The notes under the pieces were generated by a model that saw only the letters and a list, made by a program, of their open reading frames with translations, had not been told where the DNA came from and did not search any database. Positions 53,387 through 64,000 of a stretch of DNA of 64,000 nucleotides are shown one piece after another. Numbering within the stretch: position 1 is the first letter of the stretch; each line of letters begins with the position of its first letter. A program made the position numbers and the translations under genes. This DNA comes from Acridotheres tristis (taxonomy: Eukaryota > Chordata > Aves > Passeriformes > Sturnidae), in the NCBI GenBank assembly GCA_037013685.1, contig CM072894.1, positions 24,303,529 to 24,367,528 on the forward strand, in the 5' to 3' direction.

Positions 53387-56147
53387 CTGGAAGAGAGTGT
53401 CCTAAATGCTCTTTCCATACCTTACCATGCATCTCTTTGGAGGTTTTCCAGAATGGGTAACTATTCATAGAGATCCAGGAATATGTGAGCTCTTCTAGGA
53501 CAGCCTCTGGGCTTGTGCATGAATTTGTTCTCTGGCCCAACACTGGCAATGTGGAAACACTAGCCACAAACACCAGACTCTGTCTGGTCTCTAGGGGATG
53601 ACAAGTGAGGTATTCCCATATATGAAAGCAGTAAGGTTAGGGTTTTAAGAACAGGGATCTTCAGTCCATCACGGACTTTTGAGGAATTTCCTTGGAAATC
53701 GAGGAGGCTGTTTATGTAAGTAAAGCTGCTTAGGAGGAAAAGGATCCTGAATCTCCTTTTCTATAGCTGTGCTGAAATTAAGAATATTATCTGTGTCATA
53801 AAAATATAAATTGCAGTCAAAAGACTTACTCTGATAACAATTTATATTTATATTTCAAAACCAAGTGCTGCAGATGAGTCGTTGAGTGAGGTTCATCCTG
53901 CAGGTATCACTGTCTGAATAAATAAAGCTATTAATTGTTTGCATTTACTTCTGTTTGTAAACCCTCTTGGACATGTTATTTGCACTTGTCATCCAGATAA
54001 ATTTGCACCCTACCAACTGCAAACAAGGACTGACTTTCCCACCAGTTTATTCATGCCAGTGGTTTCAATTATTTGGAATTGGGAATACATCAGTCTTAGA
54101 AAGAGAAGTACCATACCTAACAAGTCATATTTTCTCTATGTCAAAATAGCAATATCACAATGAAGCTCTGATCCCTGTGACTGGAATAGAACTATGAATA
54201 ACAGTATCTAATCAAGATATTAATTAAAACTTGTAATATCATCTTAATGGGAACACGTTGCAGAGTTAAATTGGATTTTTTTTACCCTTTTAAATTAGCA
54301 CAGTCAATTAGCAGGTGTTCTCCATATGTAATTATTTTCAGTGGAATGAAAAGCTGAGTTAAACATTACAGCTGTATAGGGGTAGATTACAGTCAGGCAC
54401 TTTGAGAGAATGAAGGCTGAGAGGAGTGAAAATGTGGACCAGGATTCTCTGGCTAAATTCCAGCTTGCTAATCACATCCTACTTTATCAAAACTGCCTGA
54501 TAGTTTCAATTAGTTGCTGTGTTGTCCTCATATTTCCTTGGAGGGCTAGGTGCTTTGCAGTATAAAATTGAAAAGCTCCTTCTCCCCATGTGTGCCTGCC
54601 TTTAACTCTCAAGTGACACAAATTTAAAAAGCAGATCTATTTCAACTTCATTTTTGTGTGCAGGAAAGGCTTCTCAATTTCTCTTTCTCTCTGTATGCAT
54701 ATGTTACTATGAACACACTTATGTATCTTTAAAGGCTAGCAACAGCAACAGCCTTTCTGTGAGTAAAGTAGTTCTTTTGCTCTCCTCTTGGAACATTCGG
54801 GGTGAAAACTTGGCACATTGTTTTTGCTCAAAATTCTGGTTGTATATTTCCCAGCTTTCTGGTTGTACAGCTGATATCCCCACAGGCTAAATCACCTCGT
54901 CACCTAGGCTGAGTCTGAATGTTTTACCAATGATGGTCAAGCATTGAGCTTCTATAGCAGGAAGACTTTAGATTCAGTGCTTTTGATGGGTGTGTGATGA
55001 CAGGGGGTGAAACAGGGATACTGGGTCTGAAGACATGGATAGAGGACAAATTTTTGTTTCTCTAGGTAAACCCAGATATTTTTTTGTCTTGGTATTTGTA
55101 AAGTAGACTATTGAGCATCTATTGCTACCCACATGTAGAGTCATCAGTGTGACTTGTTCATGTGATTTATGTCCCACAAACCTTAGGAGATGGATCTACT
55201 CTTCAAGTAAGACAGAAGAGGCCCTTCTGAATAACTCTATTTACCATATAAAATGAATATTCAAGTGAACAGGATCTATTCCATTCAAAATCTAAAGCCT
55301 GCCAAAATCAGTGGAAGACTTTCCACAATCTTCAGAGAATTTTAGTTATAAATGAAAAGAATTAATTTTGCAAGAATAAAAACATCAGACCAGTCTTTAC
55401 AAGTGAAAAAAAAAATGACAGAAACAATTTGTATTTATACACAACTCTTCCCCTAAAGATTTTTTCTTTGAAAATAGATTCATAGAACAAGCTTTGACTC
55501 AATTAAAATATGCATACATATAAAAAGAGATTATTTTATTTAAAAAGGTTTTATTTCCCCCCACCAAGCATAACTCCTTAATCATGCATTTTCTTCCCTC
55601 TTTCTGGTTTCTCAGTATTTTTTACCACCTCTAGCCAGACATTAGATTTCCTAAGACAGCGAGATCCATGTCTTGACAGGTTATTAATTATCACAGCTGG
55701 AGGTAGGGTGTTGTGGCTGTTCTTTGCTGTTTGTCATTCGACAGTAAAACCAGATGAAAACTAAGGCTTTGGAAGAAAATAGAAATAACCTCAGCATTTG
55801 TATACAGTGCACATTGGCTGAACAGCTGCTGAGTTATTTTTCAGACCATCAGTGGTATCTCTTATCCTTCTTTCTTGAACTTCCTGTCTCTGAACTCAGA
55901 GATATTAAAACAAAGAATAATGTGACCAGTACAGAAGGTAGTAAAATGTTTCTGAAAATATCTTGCCTTGCCTAAAGATATATGCTAGAAATCTGGGGAG
56001 AGAGGCTAAAGTGGGGTAATGTTGAGAGGATACATTCAAAACAAATCGAAGATCCCTTCCAAAAAGAAGGCTATTTACCAGGAATCATTTGGGGCTCCTA
56101 AATTTCCTACCTCTCACTCTTATTTGGAATCCCTCACTTGGGGGACA
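53387..56147. other. gene-free sequence
   Basis: Unique A/T-rich sequence with no recognisable gene or repeat. GGTTAGGGTT at about 53635-53644 is only one and a half telomere-like units. Confidence 0.55.
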
Positions 56148-56186
56148 TTTGATTTGATTTGATTTGATTTGATTTGATTTGATTTG
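56148..56186. repeat. (TTTGA)n pentanucleotide microsatellite
   Basis: Nearly eight uninterrupted copies of the pentanucleotide TTTGA. The perfect repetition suggests that it is young and likely to vary in length between individuals. Confidence 0.95.
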
Positions 56187-57788
56187 GAGTGGTCTCCAGT
56201 TTCCTGAATGCCAGCAGTGGTGCTGGTGGCTGCCTGGGTCAGGTGAGTGTTTGCAGAATGATGTTTGAGTTGCCAGGCAGTTCACCTGTGCCCCTGTCAC
56301 ACTGAGGTGAAGCAGGGCTCTCTCAGGAGCACGCAGGGGCCTCGAGGAAATTCAGCCCAGAAAAGGAAAGTTCCAGCATCAGTGCCAGCAAGTGCAAAGG
56401 CAGCCAAGCTACCCCACGGGAGCACAGAGCCTACAGAACTTGTCCTTTCCTGAGCTTTTGAGGCACCTCTGGGAATGCTGTCAAGCAGGGGCATAGAGAA
56501 GGTGTTAGAGGAGTTTGTACAGACCATGCCAGGCCATCTCCTGAGAAATCTGAATTTGCATTTGTGTGAAATTTCCCTTTTCCCCTGACATTCCAGGTTT
56601 AGCTGCTGTAGGAAAGCTCTGAAGAGCAGCGAGCATCCAGGAGAGGGCAATGCTGCTCTCAAACATCAGCTGCTGGAAAGGCAGGACCCGTCTGGAAATA
56701 GTGATTGCTCTTCTCATGGAATCAGCTCAATTAATTAGAGACAGCCTCTTCTGCCAGATTTACATTCATTTTATTTTTGTATCTGGTCAATCCCTATTAT
56801 AGAAATCATGAGATATTGTCAAGGTAAATTGTGACAGCAGCATTGCCTTCTGGCTTTATTTTTTATTTTTTCCTAATTAGAATGAGATCTGGGAGTAAGA
56901 AAAGGGGTGGATGGTCATCTCACACTTTTATTTAATAATAGTGCCAGCAAGTAAAGAATTTATTATATGAGAAAAACTTTTCAATGTTTCCCGAAAGGGA
57001 ACAAACTCTGTCTCCTTTCCCCTTTCTCCAGAAGTTTCACTGTGCTCAGATCCCTCAGCCTGGGTATCCATCATTTGTAACTCACTCAAACAGTGTTCAA
57101 GCCAGGTTTCCTCATTCATTTCATCTCAAAGGAGCCCAGCAACCTTGACTACACTCAATTGTAACTAAATCAGTTGAGATCAGATCCTTTTGTTGCTTTG
57201 CAGCACGGTACCAAGGCCTTAAATTGTGGAAGGAGGTAGGGACTGAGCTGATAACAAAGCTCCTACAATATGGAAGAGACAAAGCATGTGTTTGAACTAA
57301 CTGGAGCCAGACAGTGAACTGCAGTGATCCACACTGGGCATGACAAACGCTCAGCTCACCCTGGCCTCCATCTGTAAGAGAGGGAGAATGACAGATACAC
57401 CTTGGCTCCCAAGGAAAGATGTGTCTGTGGTCTGAACTGTCCCACGAGCCACAAGAAGTGTCTTGCTCTCAGTGCTGGAAAAGAGGGTATTTTATGCCCA
57501 GCAAGCTGAAAGGCTGGGACATCAGCCTGTGTTTGTATAATGGATGCTGAAAGTACCTGCCATTTATCTCTTCTGTACTAGTTTTCCAAAACAGTTACTT
57601 CTTTTCTGTCTGAGTTTCTCTTGCCAAGTGTCCAGCTCCTGCGCTGAAATGGAGAACTAGACAAATTCTTAAGAAAGTTTGTCTTTCAACTCTGAAAATA
57701 TGTAGTTTAGAAACTAAATACAGTTTGGAAAGTGATGCTCCGAGGAGTCTCCATTTACCAGCCTTTGAAAGACTTCTATTATATAGGC
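56187..57788. other. gene-free, moderately G+C-richer sequence
   Basis: Overlapping open frames of up to 121 codons (minus strand, 56297-56662) lie in a G+C-richer stretch, but I recognise no domain. A CAG|GTGAGT donor on the plus strand near 56241 lacks a clear acceptor. A 12-nt segment at 57360-57371 on the minus strand is bounded by excellent splice sites. A near-palindrome at 57659-57684 (AGACAAATTCTT facing AAGAAAGTTTGTCT) could form a cruciform. Confidence 0.5.
57360..57371 (-). other. microexon-like 12-nt segment
   Basis: Minus-strand sequence TCTCCCTCTCTTACAG, an unusually strong pyrimidine-rich acceptor, is followed by ATGGAGGCCAGG and then a GTGAGC donor (AGG|GTGAGC). Twelve nucleotides would insert four residues (Met-Glu-Ala-Arg in one frame) without changing phase, as neuronal microexons do. 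I see no UGC motif next to the acceptor of the kind used by SRRM4. No host exon is identified, so this remains a pattern only. Confidence 0.12.
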
Positions 57789-57819
<31 letters not shown>

Positions 57820-57820
57820 A
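57789..57820. repeat. A-rich tract (A18 G A13)
   Basis: An adenine tract broken by one G. No AATAAA lies just upstream and no gene-like body precedes it, so I do not interpret it as the tail of a processed pseudogene. Confidence 0.9.
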
Positions 57821-57991
57821 GAAGCAAATGCTGCTAGCTAGTTGAGTTTTCATCTTTATGTAACCCAAACATCATAGTGCTAGTTAGTCATGTTGCATAT
57901 TGACATCAACATTCAAATAAAACTTGTCTGCAAATATCTCTTGAGGAGAGCCTAGTGAAGATGTTCTCTAAACGACCTTTTTTTTTTTCAG
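57821..57991. other. gene-free sequence upstream of candidate exon
   Basis: Unique sequence. Its right end, 57977-57991, is a C/T tract ending CAG and forms the acceptor of the candidate exon that follows. Confidence 0.4.
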
Positions 57992-58083
57992 TTCACCTTC
58001 TCCCTGAGGGCTTTTTTGAGTCACAGGCAAGCCTGAAGACATGCTACTTAAATGGTGACCTCAGACTCTGCAAACCAAGCAGG
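57992..58083 (+). other. candidate exon (92 nt)
   Basis: A CTTT-rich tract of about a dozen T and then CAG ends at 57991, and a strong donor, AGG|GTAAGA, follows 58083. Only one frame is open, but it stays open across all 30 codons and beyond on both sides (57955-58149). It reads HLLPEGFFESQASLKTCYLN and then GDLRLCKPSR, with charged and polar residues and two cysteines. I do not recognise the protein. The exon would begin in phase 1 and end at a codon boundary. It may be a real exon of an unidentified gene, a non-coding RNA exon or chance. Confidence 0.25.
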
Positions 58084-60540
58084 GTAAGAACTGGGACATA
58101 TTTAACTGGAGAAACTTCTAAGACAAATCCAGCTACCCCCAGGAGGTGACATGAGAATTTCAGGGCTGAACCAATGTCACTGGATGATCGCTGTTACTGA
58201 CCTGCTTCTGCTTTTTTACAGACTTTCACCCTTAGGTAATGCACTTTCCCACATATAAGGATATTCAATGATATATTTGTAATTGGAACTCCCTCCACCT
58301 AGTGGGAAAGCTTTGAGACGTTGGTTATTAGTCAGAAAGCTCCCATCAAGCCCAGTGAAATTTTTAAAATGTTAATGTGGGCAGAGGTGAACATAAAGGA
58401 ACTTTTCACAGACAATACATTCTATTTGCTTGACATCTGCTGCAGGGTCTGAAGTGAAATTATACCCAAACATATCTAGAGTGCAAATTACTGTGATAGA
58501 AAATGGCAAAGTATTTCTTATGTCAGTGACAAGCCCTTTCAAAGGGAAGGGCTTTCTTGAGGCCTTATCATAATTCTGATTCATGCTTTCTGAGAGAGAC
58601 AGTCATTTGGGGATTGCTGAATTGTTGCTGTTTTGAAAATTTCAGAAGAGGTAAGGCTGAAATCTGAGCAGTCATCATCTGATTACAACAATTCTTCCTG
58701 AAATGTTAAGTGTATATAATGCTTTTCCTTATGGAGCTTAAACTGATAACAGCCTTGCTGTTAAAATGCTATATTGTGTAATGGAAGCAGCTGATGCTTT
58801 CTGCTGGGTAGTGCACTTTTGTCAGTGAAATTTCTGTAGAGGTGATGGGTTCTTTAATATGTTCTATCCAGGACTCTCTGTTCCTAGCTTGAATATTTGC
58901 AAAATCCAGAGAGGTGTTTCTGCAGTGGGGAATAAAATTCCCTCCCCCACCTCAGTGTTTTATTGCACTGAATCTTGACAGCAAACACGTTGCTGGAAGC
59001 CTCCTATTTACTGCACACGAAGGTCAGTCAGTACCCCAGCAGTTTTCATTCTCCCTCCATAATTGCTTCTCACATTGAAAGAAATACTTTTTATAACTCT
59101 CTGCCACTGTGTGCTTGTGCATAGCTCATGTCATGGATTTATTTTCTCTTGCAGCTTGCTGGCATGGCCAGTTTTAGTTCATCTTCTAATTCTTTTTCCA
59201 GAAAGGGTTTTCTAAAACCATATGTGTGTGTATAGAAGGGACGCAGTCTTCAGTTTGACAGTCATCCCTTCCTGCTGGCCCCATAAGTTCAGCTACAATT
59301 GTGTCAATATTACAGAAATAAAGCAAATTAACTAGTTTCAGAGACACTTTATTGAGTGGCAAAATATTTCAGGCACTTGCATTTACTACTTCATATTATC
59401 TTGCATGAGTAAAGTATGCTTGTGAAAACTCCCTCAGAAAAGGATAATCTGGGAAAAGTTATTTAGTTTGTGTTACTCTGTGTTGCACAGCTAAGAAAGA
59501 GACAGCTTTTAGCCAGAAATCACAGCTTTGTCATAAAATCTAGATTTTCTATAAGAAAACAACAAGATGTTTGGGGAGAATAATAAAGAAAGTATTGTTT
59601 GTTTTTTAGTGAAAAATCTAGTAGGAAGAGTAATAATGTGTATGATTAAAATTGGGGGACAGTATTCTCAGTGGACATTGCACAATGCATGATCTAATAG
59701 ACAGCAAATTTTCATGTGGTGCCAGTGTGCTTGCAAACCAGGCCAAGGTAGCTACATATGATAGTTCCAGAGTCAAACTAGACTTAAAAATGCAAATATA
59801 ACTTTGCATAAAGCTGGACCATCAGAAATATGGTCCTGGCAGCTCTGGTTTCTATGGACAGGAACAAACTGGTGCAGCACTGACCTTCCTGTGCTCAGAG
59901 CCCACCCTGCCCTGCCTCTGCCTCTCTGTTGGGGCAGGCAGAATGTGCCCAACATGTTTTGAAAGCTTCATTTTACATGCTGGTGTAAGCCCATCTTCAA
60001 GGGTAGCATAAGGTAATATGTTTACTCCTTACTTTGGTGTCCATCCTGTAAGCCCACAGTCCTTTACAGTGCTTGGGTGTGATAACCAGTGAAAAAAAAC
60101 ACATTGTACTTCCAAGTTGGATTTCAAAAGCCTTTAGTCTCTCAGGGCTTGTCTTCTACCTATAGAAGAAGTTAGGAAAGTATATGCCTAAAGCTTCCAC
60201 AGTGTGCCATACTGAGGATCACAAATGTGAACAAAGCTAGATTGAATAGATGACTGGTGTCATTCTCAGCATTGAAAATTGGCAGGATAATCTGTGTCTA
60301 TTATATTTTCCTGGTTTTCCTTCTATAGTTAATGTACCAGAATGCAAGTTATTTAAAGGATCAATAATTTGTTCTGCCATTCTCAGTGCTGAAATCCCTT
60401 GCTGTTATGTTGATGAAACTGTACTCAGATGAAGAGTGTAATTAAGACCACAGCAGTTGACAAAGGTGGCTGAACTCAGACACCATCCACTGCAAAGCAG
60501 GTTTGACCAATATAAGAAGGCAGAGGGATTTTTTTTCTGT
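58084..60540. other. gene-free sequence
   Basis: No gene, RNA or repeat family is recognised. A tract ending TTTTTTACAG near 58221 followed 14 nt later by GGTAATG is another splice-like pair of little weight. Confidence 0.55.
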
Positions 60541-60592
60541 AAAACATTTAGAAAAAACAAATAAAAAAAAATCAAAAATGAAAAAAAAAAGG
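60541..60592. repeat. A-rich low-complexity tract
   Basis: A-rich sequence with scattered T, C and G, ending in an A10 run. No retrotransposon body is recognisable next to it. Confidence 0.8.
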
Positions 60593-60600
60593 ACCAGTTA

Positions 60601-60670
60601 GATATATATTATGTATCAGTGCATATATATATGTGCATATGTAGGTGCATATATAGCTATACGTGTAACA
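60601..60670. repeat. imperfect TA/GCATAT simple repeat
   Basis: Repeated GCATATA and GTGCATAT words and alternating TA dinucleotides make a degenerate, self-complementary microsatellite. It is easily folded and may be unstable. Confidence 0.75.
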
Positions 60671-63600
60671 GAAAAAGAATTGGGTTGGTGTGATTGTCAA
60701 ATTGAGTGAAAACAAATCCCTTGGCTTTTGCTGAAGTGATAAAGATTAAATATCACAGTAGCTTTCCAGAAATTTCTTTTTTGTTTGGCAGATTTCTAAA
60801 CCACAAAATACTAATTTTGAGCCTTAGCCAAACCCTTTCCCCACCAAATTCACTGAGATTCCTTTTGCTGAATCAGAGCATAAGATTGCCATGTGTGTTT
60901 ATGGTAACAGTTCTACAACCCTTTTTGGCAGGAAAATGAATTAAACTGCTCATGCTTTTGACTAATTGATGAGTAATCAAATATCAACTAATATTCAGGT
61001 TCTTCAGAGTCTGCTCATTAGGACTGAATATAGAGCTGAGAGATATAATTTTCTTTTCTTAACTATCAGTGAACTGATATTTTCCTGTTTGCCAGTTTTA
61101 TTTTCCTACAGTCTTTTTCTGTGTTGTTTTGTTTGTTTGGTGGACAGATACAATAACTGCGATTTGCATTGGATTTAACAGTTAAAATCCAAACTATCCT
61201 CCAGAAGCAGGTGCTGCTGCTTCTCCTTCCATCCCAGGCGATCAGTTTCCTTGTTTGCTTTTCACCACACCAGAACTGGTGTAGGTCACTGATGAGTCAG
61301 GCCAAGGAGCTTCTCTGGCTAAAAACGAAGTTAAAATAAAAATCTGGAGAGGTTTGTGCCAGTCTTGAGTTCATCATCACAACATAAATGGGAAAGGTTA
61401 AATATATCCTGCTGCTCAGAGCATAGATTTGAAGAATCCTCAGTTATCCAAAACTCGTATTAATCATAAATTACCCACTTTAGTAGTGTCTGTATAAAAA
61501 TGTTCAGTGTTAGATGGAGCATTAACGGGAACCAGAGCTCAGAAATACTTCATGAACAGTTTAGGATGCCCAAGATGGAGATGGCTCTGGTCCTTTCCTG
61601 CAAGCCTTGGTTCAGTATAATTATATCTCACCTGCTAGTTTTGCAAATCCTCCAGAGATGAGTTAAATTTTTTGCTATTAAATCTTACTAAATTAATTAG
61701 GTTATTTTGATGGGTTACATTTGGTTCATTTCAGAAGCAGCACTCCAGTTTCTGCAAGCCACGTCATTCTGAGTGCATAATCTTTGACAACACATGTTCC
61801 TTTCAAGCAGATTTTTCTAGCCTAAATCCAGCACTGGGCAAAAAGCAGTTTTTTGTTCAGAAGTGAAGTTTTTTAAGTTTTGTTTTTATCATTAACTATT
61901 TCTAATTCTTGTATTTTGCTTCGTGTAAGAAAACTGGAATGAATGATTCACAACATAATCATTTGGTCATAGTTGTTATAGAACAATAAAGATTTTGCTT
62001 TCATTTTAATGTTCTATCTGCAAAGTGGGGATAGAGTTTCTGTCCTAGAGAAATGTTACAAAGATTTGTTGGTTAATGCTTGGACTGCATTTCATCTGTG
62101 CTAAATACCATATAATTATTTAATGTCCCAGTTAAATATTGTTGACAACATGTTTTATCCTTTGAGTACTGCTCACTTATTTTATTTTTCAAGACTGAAA
62201 GTCAGAATGATAAATTGTAAACGTAAATGAGTGCAATGTTTCAAACATCAAAGAACAAATGTGGTGTTTTTTAATAATGCTAAGAATAATACTCCAATGT
62301 ATGAATTTTTGTTTGCTCCCAATACCCAATATGTTTCTTTCCTTTTATACAAAGCTGACAAAAAGTTCTTGCTGTACTTGTTTTTAATCTCAAGAAGGCT
62401 CTTAGATATTATCTTCTTCCTACGGCCTAGATTGTGACATGGTTTTATTGCAGCACTCACCTTTAGAGGATAGAGCTATTTATATGATCAAATTTCAGGT
62501 GTGCTCAAAAACACGAGTGCAGTGTTGAGGAGTCTAATAAAAGCTCATCACTCATTAATTGGAAACTAGTTTCAGTATGAGCACAAAAAATAGTGAGACT
62601 GAGTCACTAAAAGTGCTGGTAGAAGAATGTCTGCTTTTTGTAATGGGTCAAGGGCTTCAGGCCCCAACAGCACACACTCTCTGGTTGGCAGCTACTTGTA
62701 ATGAGCACTGTTATTTTGAGAAGGTTACATTCATTTGATTTCACTTGCTGGAGTCTCTGAGCCCAAGACCAGACAGCCCAGATGCAAATGGATGGAGGGC
62801 AAAGCAGGCAAGAGCATGTCTCAGTGGTCTAGAAATTGTGAATCTACTTCACATTCGTATTTTCTGGATTTATAAAAGACATATAAATAAACAGAAACAA
62901 TTTTAGAAAAAGCCTGTATAACTCAGTTGCCTTTGATATACCCTCCTATGTGTAGTTCTCTAACTATGACAGTAGAGAGTTGTGTTCTTCCTTCAGTACA
63001 CTGAAGGATCTCATATTGCTGAATTTGTCCCTGGGTGTTGGATGAGTTTCTCTCCTTCCCTCACAGTGGTGGGACACCCTCCAGGGCAAGGCTCTGACTT
63101 CTTGCTGTGGCAGATGGCTTTGTGGTAAAGATGAGTCTTTGTACTTGAGGGATACCCCAGGCTTTCCTTGCATGCAGACTGGAAAGCAAACAAACAGCCT
63201 CTATGGTCATGGCTTATTAAAAACTTGCCCTAGGAATCTGCGGATCAAAAATACAAATGCCTGATGGGATCAGATGCTGCTAAACTGGATTGCTAACTAG
63301 TGTTATACTATACTGTAGGACTTGGAAATTGAGATGTCCTTCAAGGACAGTTTTAGATATACAAGTTTGTTTTTTTTTCTTATTAGACCTGATCTGTGCA
63401 TTTTGAAGAGATTTGTCTCCTCCAACAGTTCACTTCAGGTTGTACCTGCATTTTTGTGGCTTTCTGTAGTCGGTCCTCGGACTTCCTGTTGCCAAAGCTG
63501 AATCACATATGAAGTTCAGAAATTGAGCCTGCAGACAATGATCCAATTTGTCACCCAAAGACATCCTTAAAATAAGAGTCTTCAGGTGTGAGATATATTT

Positions 63601-64000
63601 GTCATGTATTTACCTGCATTCACTGAGATAAAGAGTCTTTTGGACGGACAGATTTCACAACCCTTCATTTAAGGAAATCTCCACTTGGATAAGATCTACC
63701 TCAAACTACATTTTCAGAATCTGCATCCCCAAAAAACAGCACTCCAAACTTTTAAACCCACCACTGTATACACACATCTTTCCAAATATGAGCTAACATA
63801 GCATTTTTCTTTCTCACTTTCTATTATATACCTTCACTTCTCCAAAACATATGCCTAACTACCCTTGGCTCTATCTTTTTTTAACCTCTTGGAAAATATG
63901 ATTGCTCCTGGATGTGTTTCAGTCTGCTGTCTGTGACCTCATCCAGCTCCCAATTATCTGCTGCCCAGCTTTCCAGGTGGTCACTAGCTCAAGAGGGGTC
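60671..64000. other. gene-free sequence to window end
   Basis: A/T-rich unique sequence. An excellent donor-like site, AAAG|GTGAGT, on the minus strand near 62457 can be paired with a weak acceptor at about 62536, but all three frames between them are closed. No repeat family, RNA gene or coding region is recognised up to the end of the window. Confidence 0.55.

Noticed and set aside
53630..53650. GGTTAGGGTT as an interstitial telomere repeat
   Set aside because: Only one and a half units; expected by chance.
57640..57820. A18GA13 tract as a plus-strand retrocopy tail
   Set aside because: The sequence before it has no polyadenylation signal at the expected distance and no recognisable gene body.

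Overview
This is a vertebrate nuclear DNA window, most likely from a bird. I find no convincing protein-coding gene, RNA gene, CRISPR array or bacterial-type feature in its 64 kb. Open frames are short and unrelated to one another. None shows a recognisable domain; the longest, about 155 codons, runs through a T/G-rich low-complexity tract. The base composition is A/T-rich with few CpGs. Those traits, plus many splice-like motifs and simple repeats, fit a long intron or a gene desert. The bird call rests on two degraded fragments that resemble the 3' end of CR1 LINEs, on the absence of any Alu, L1, B1 or MIR-like sequence that I can see, and on T/G-rich tracts such as 3340-3459, 6571-6601, 16336-16358 and 22531-22579, of a kind I associate with songbird DNA. 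The passerine guess is inference only. Layout: 1-8.7 kb is plain A/T-rich sequence with a T/G-rich block ending in T24. It holds the best cryptic exon candidate (minus strand, 7777-7893) and a perfect GC-rich hairpin at 8713-8733. 8.7-20.8 kb is ordinary unique sequence with one 36-bp tandem duplication at 17.5 kb. 20.8-22.6 kb carries an old CR1-like relic, a second weaker relic, a 20-bp duplication and a T-rich tract. 22.6-34.6 kb is unique sequence, very A/T-rich around 31-33 kb. A canonical G-quadruplex motif lies at 34664-34692. 34.7-48.4 kb is unique, with a palindromic homeobox-motif-rich duplication at 40.5 kb and an exact 14-bp duplication at 41.3 kb. A clearer CR1 fragment is at 48.43 kb. 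52.2-58.1 kb is the most structured part: three consecutive hairpins behind an AATAAA, a CpG-enriched patch at 53.06-53.36 kb, a TTTGA pentanucleotide repeat, a long A tract and several splice-bounded segments. 58.1-64 kb is ordinary A/T-rich sequence with A-rich and ATGC-type simple repeats. There is no operon-like organisation and no set of genes to link into a pathway. If the window belongs to a gene, it is probably intronic, and the exon candidates are the places to test. Splice-like pairs were frequent when I looked for them, so each candidate is weak on its own. I found no evidence for a new biological system here.
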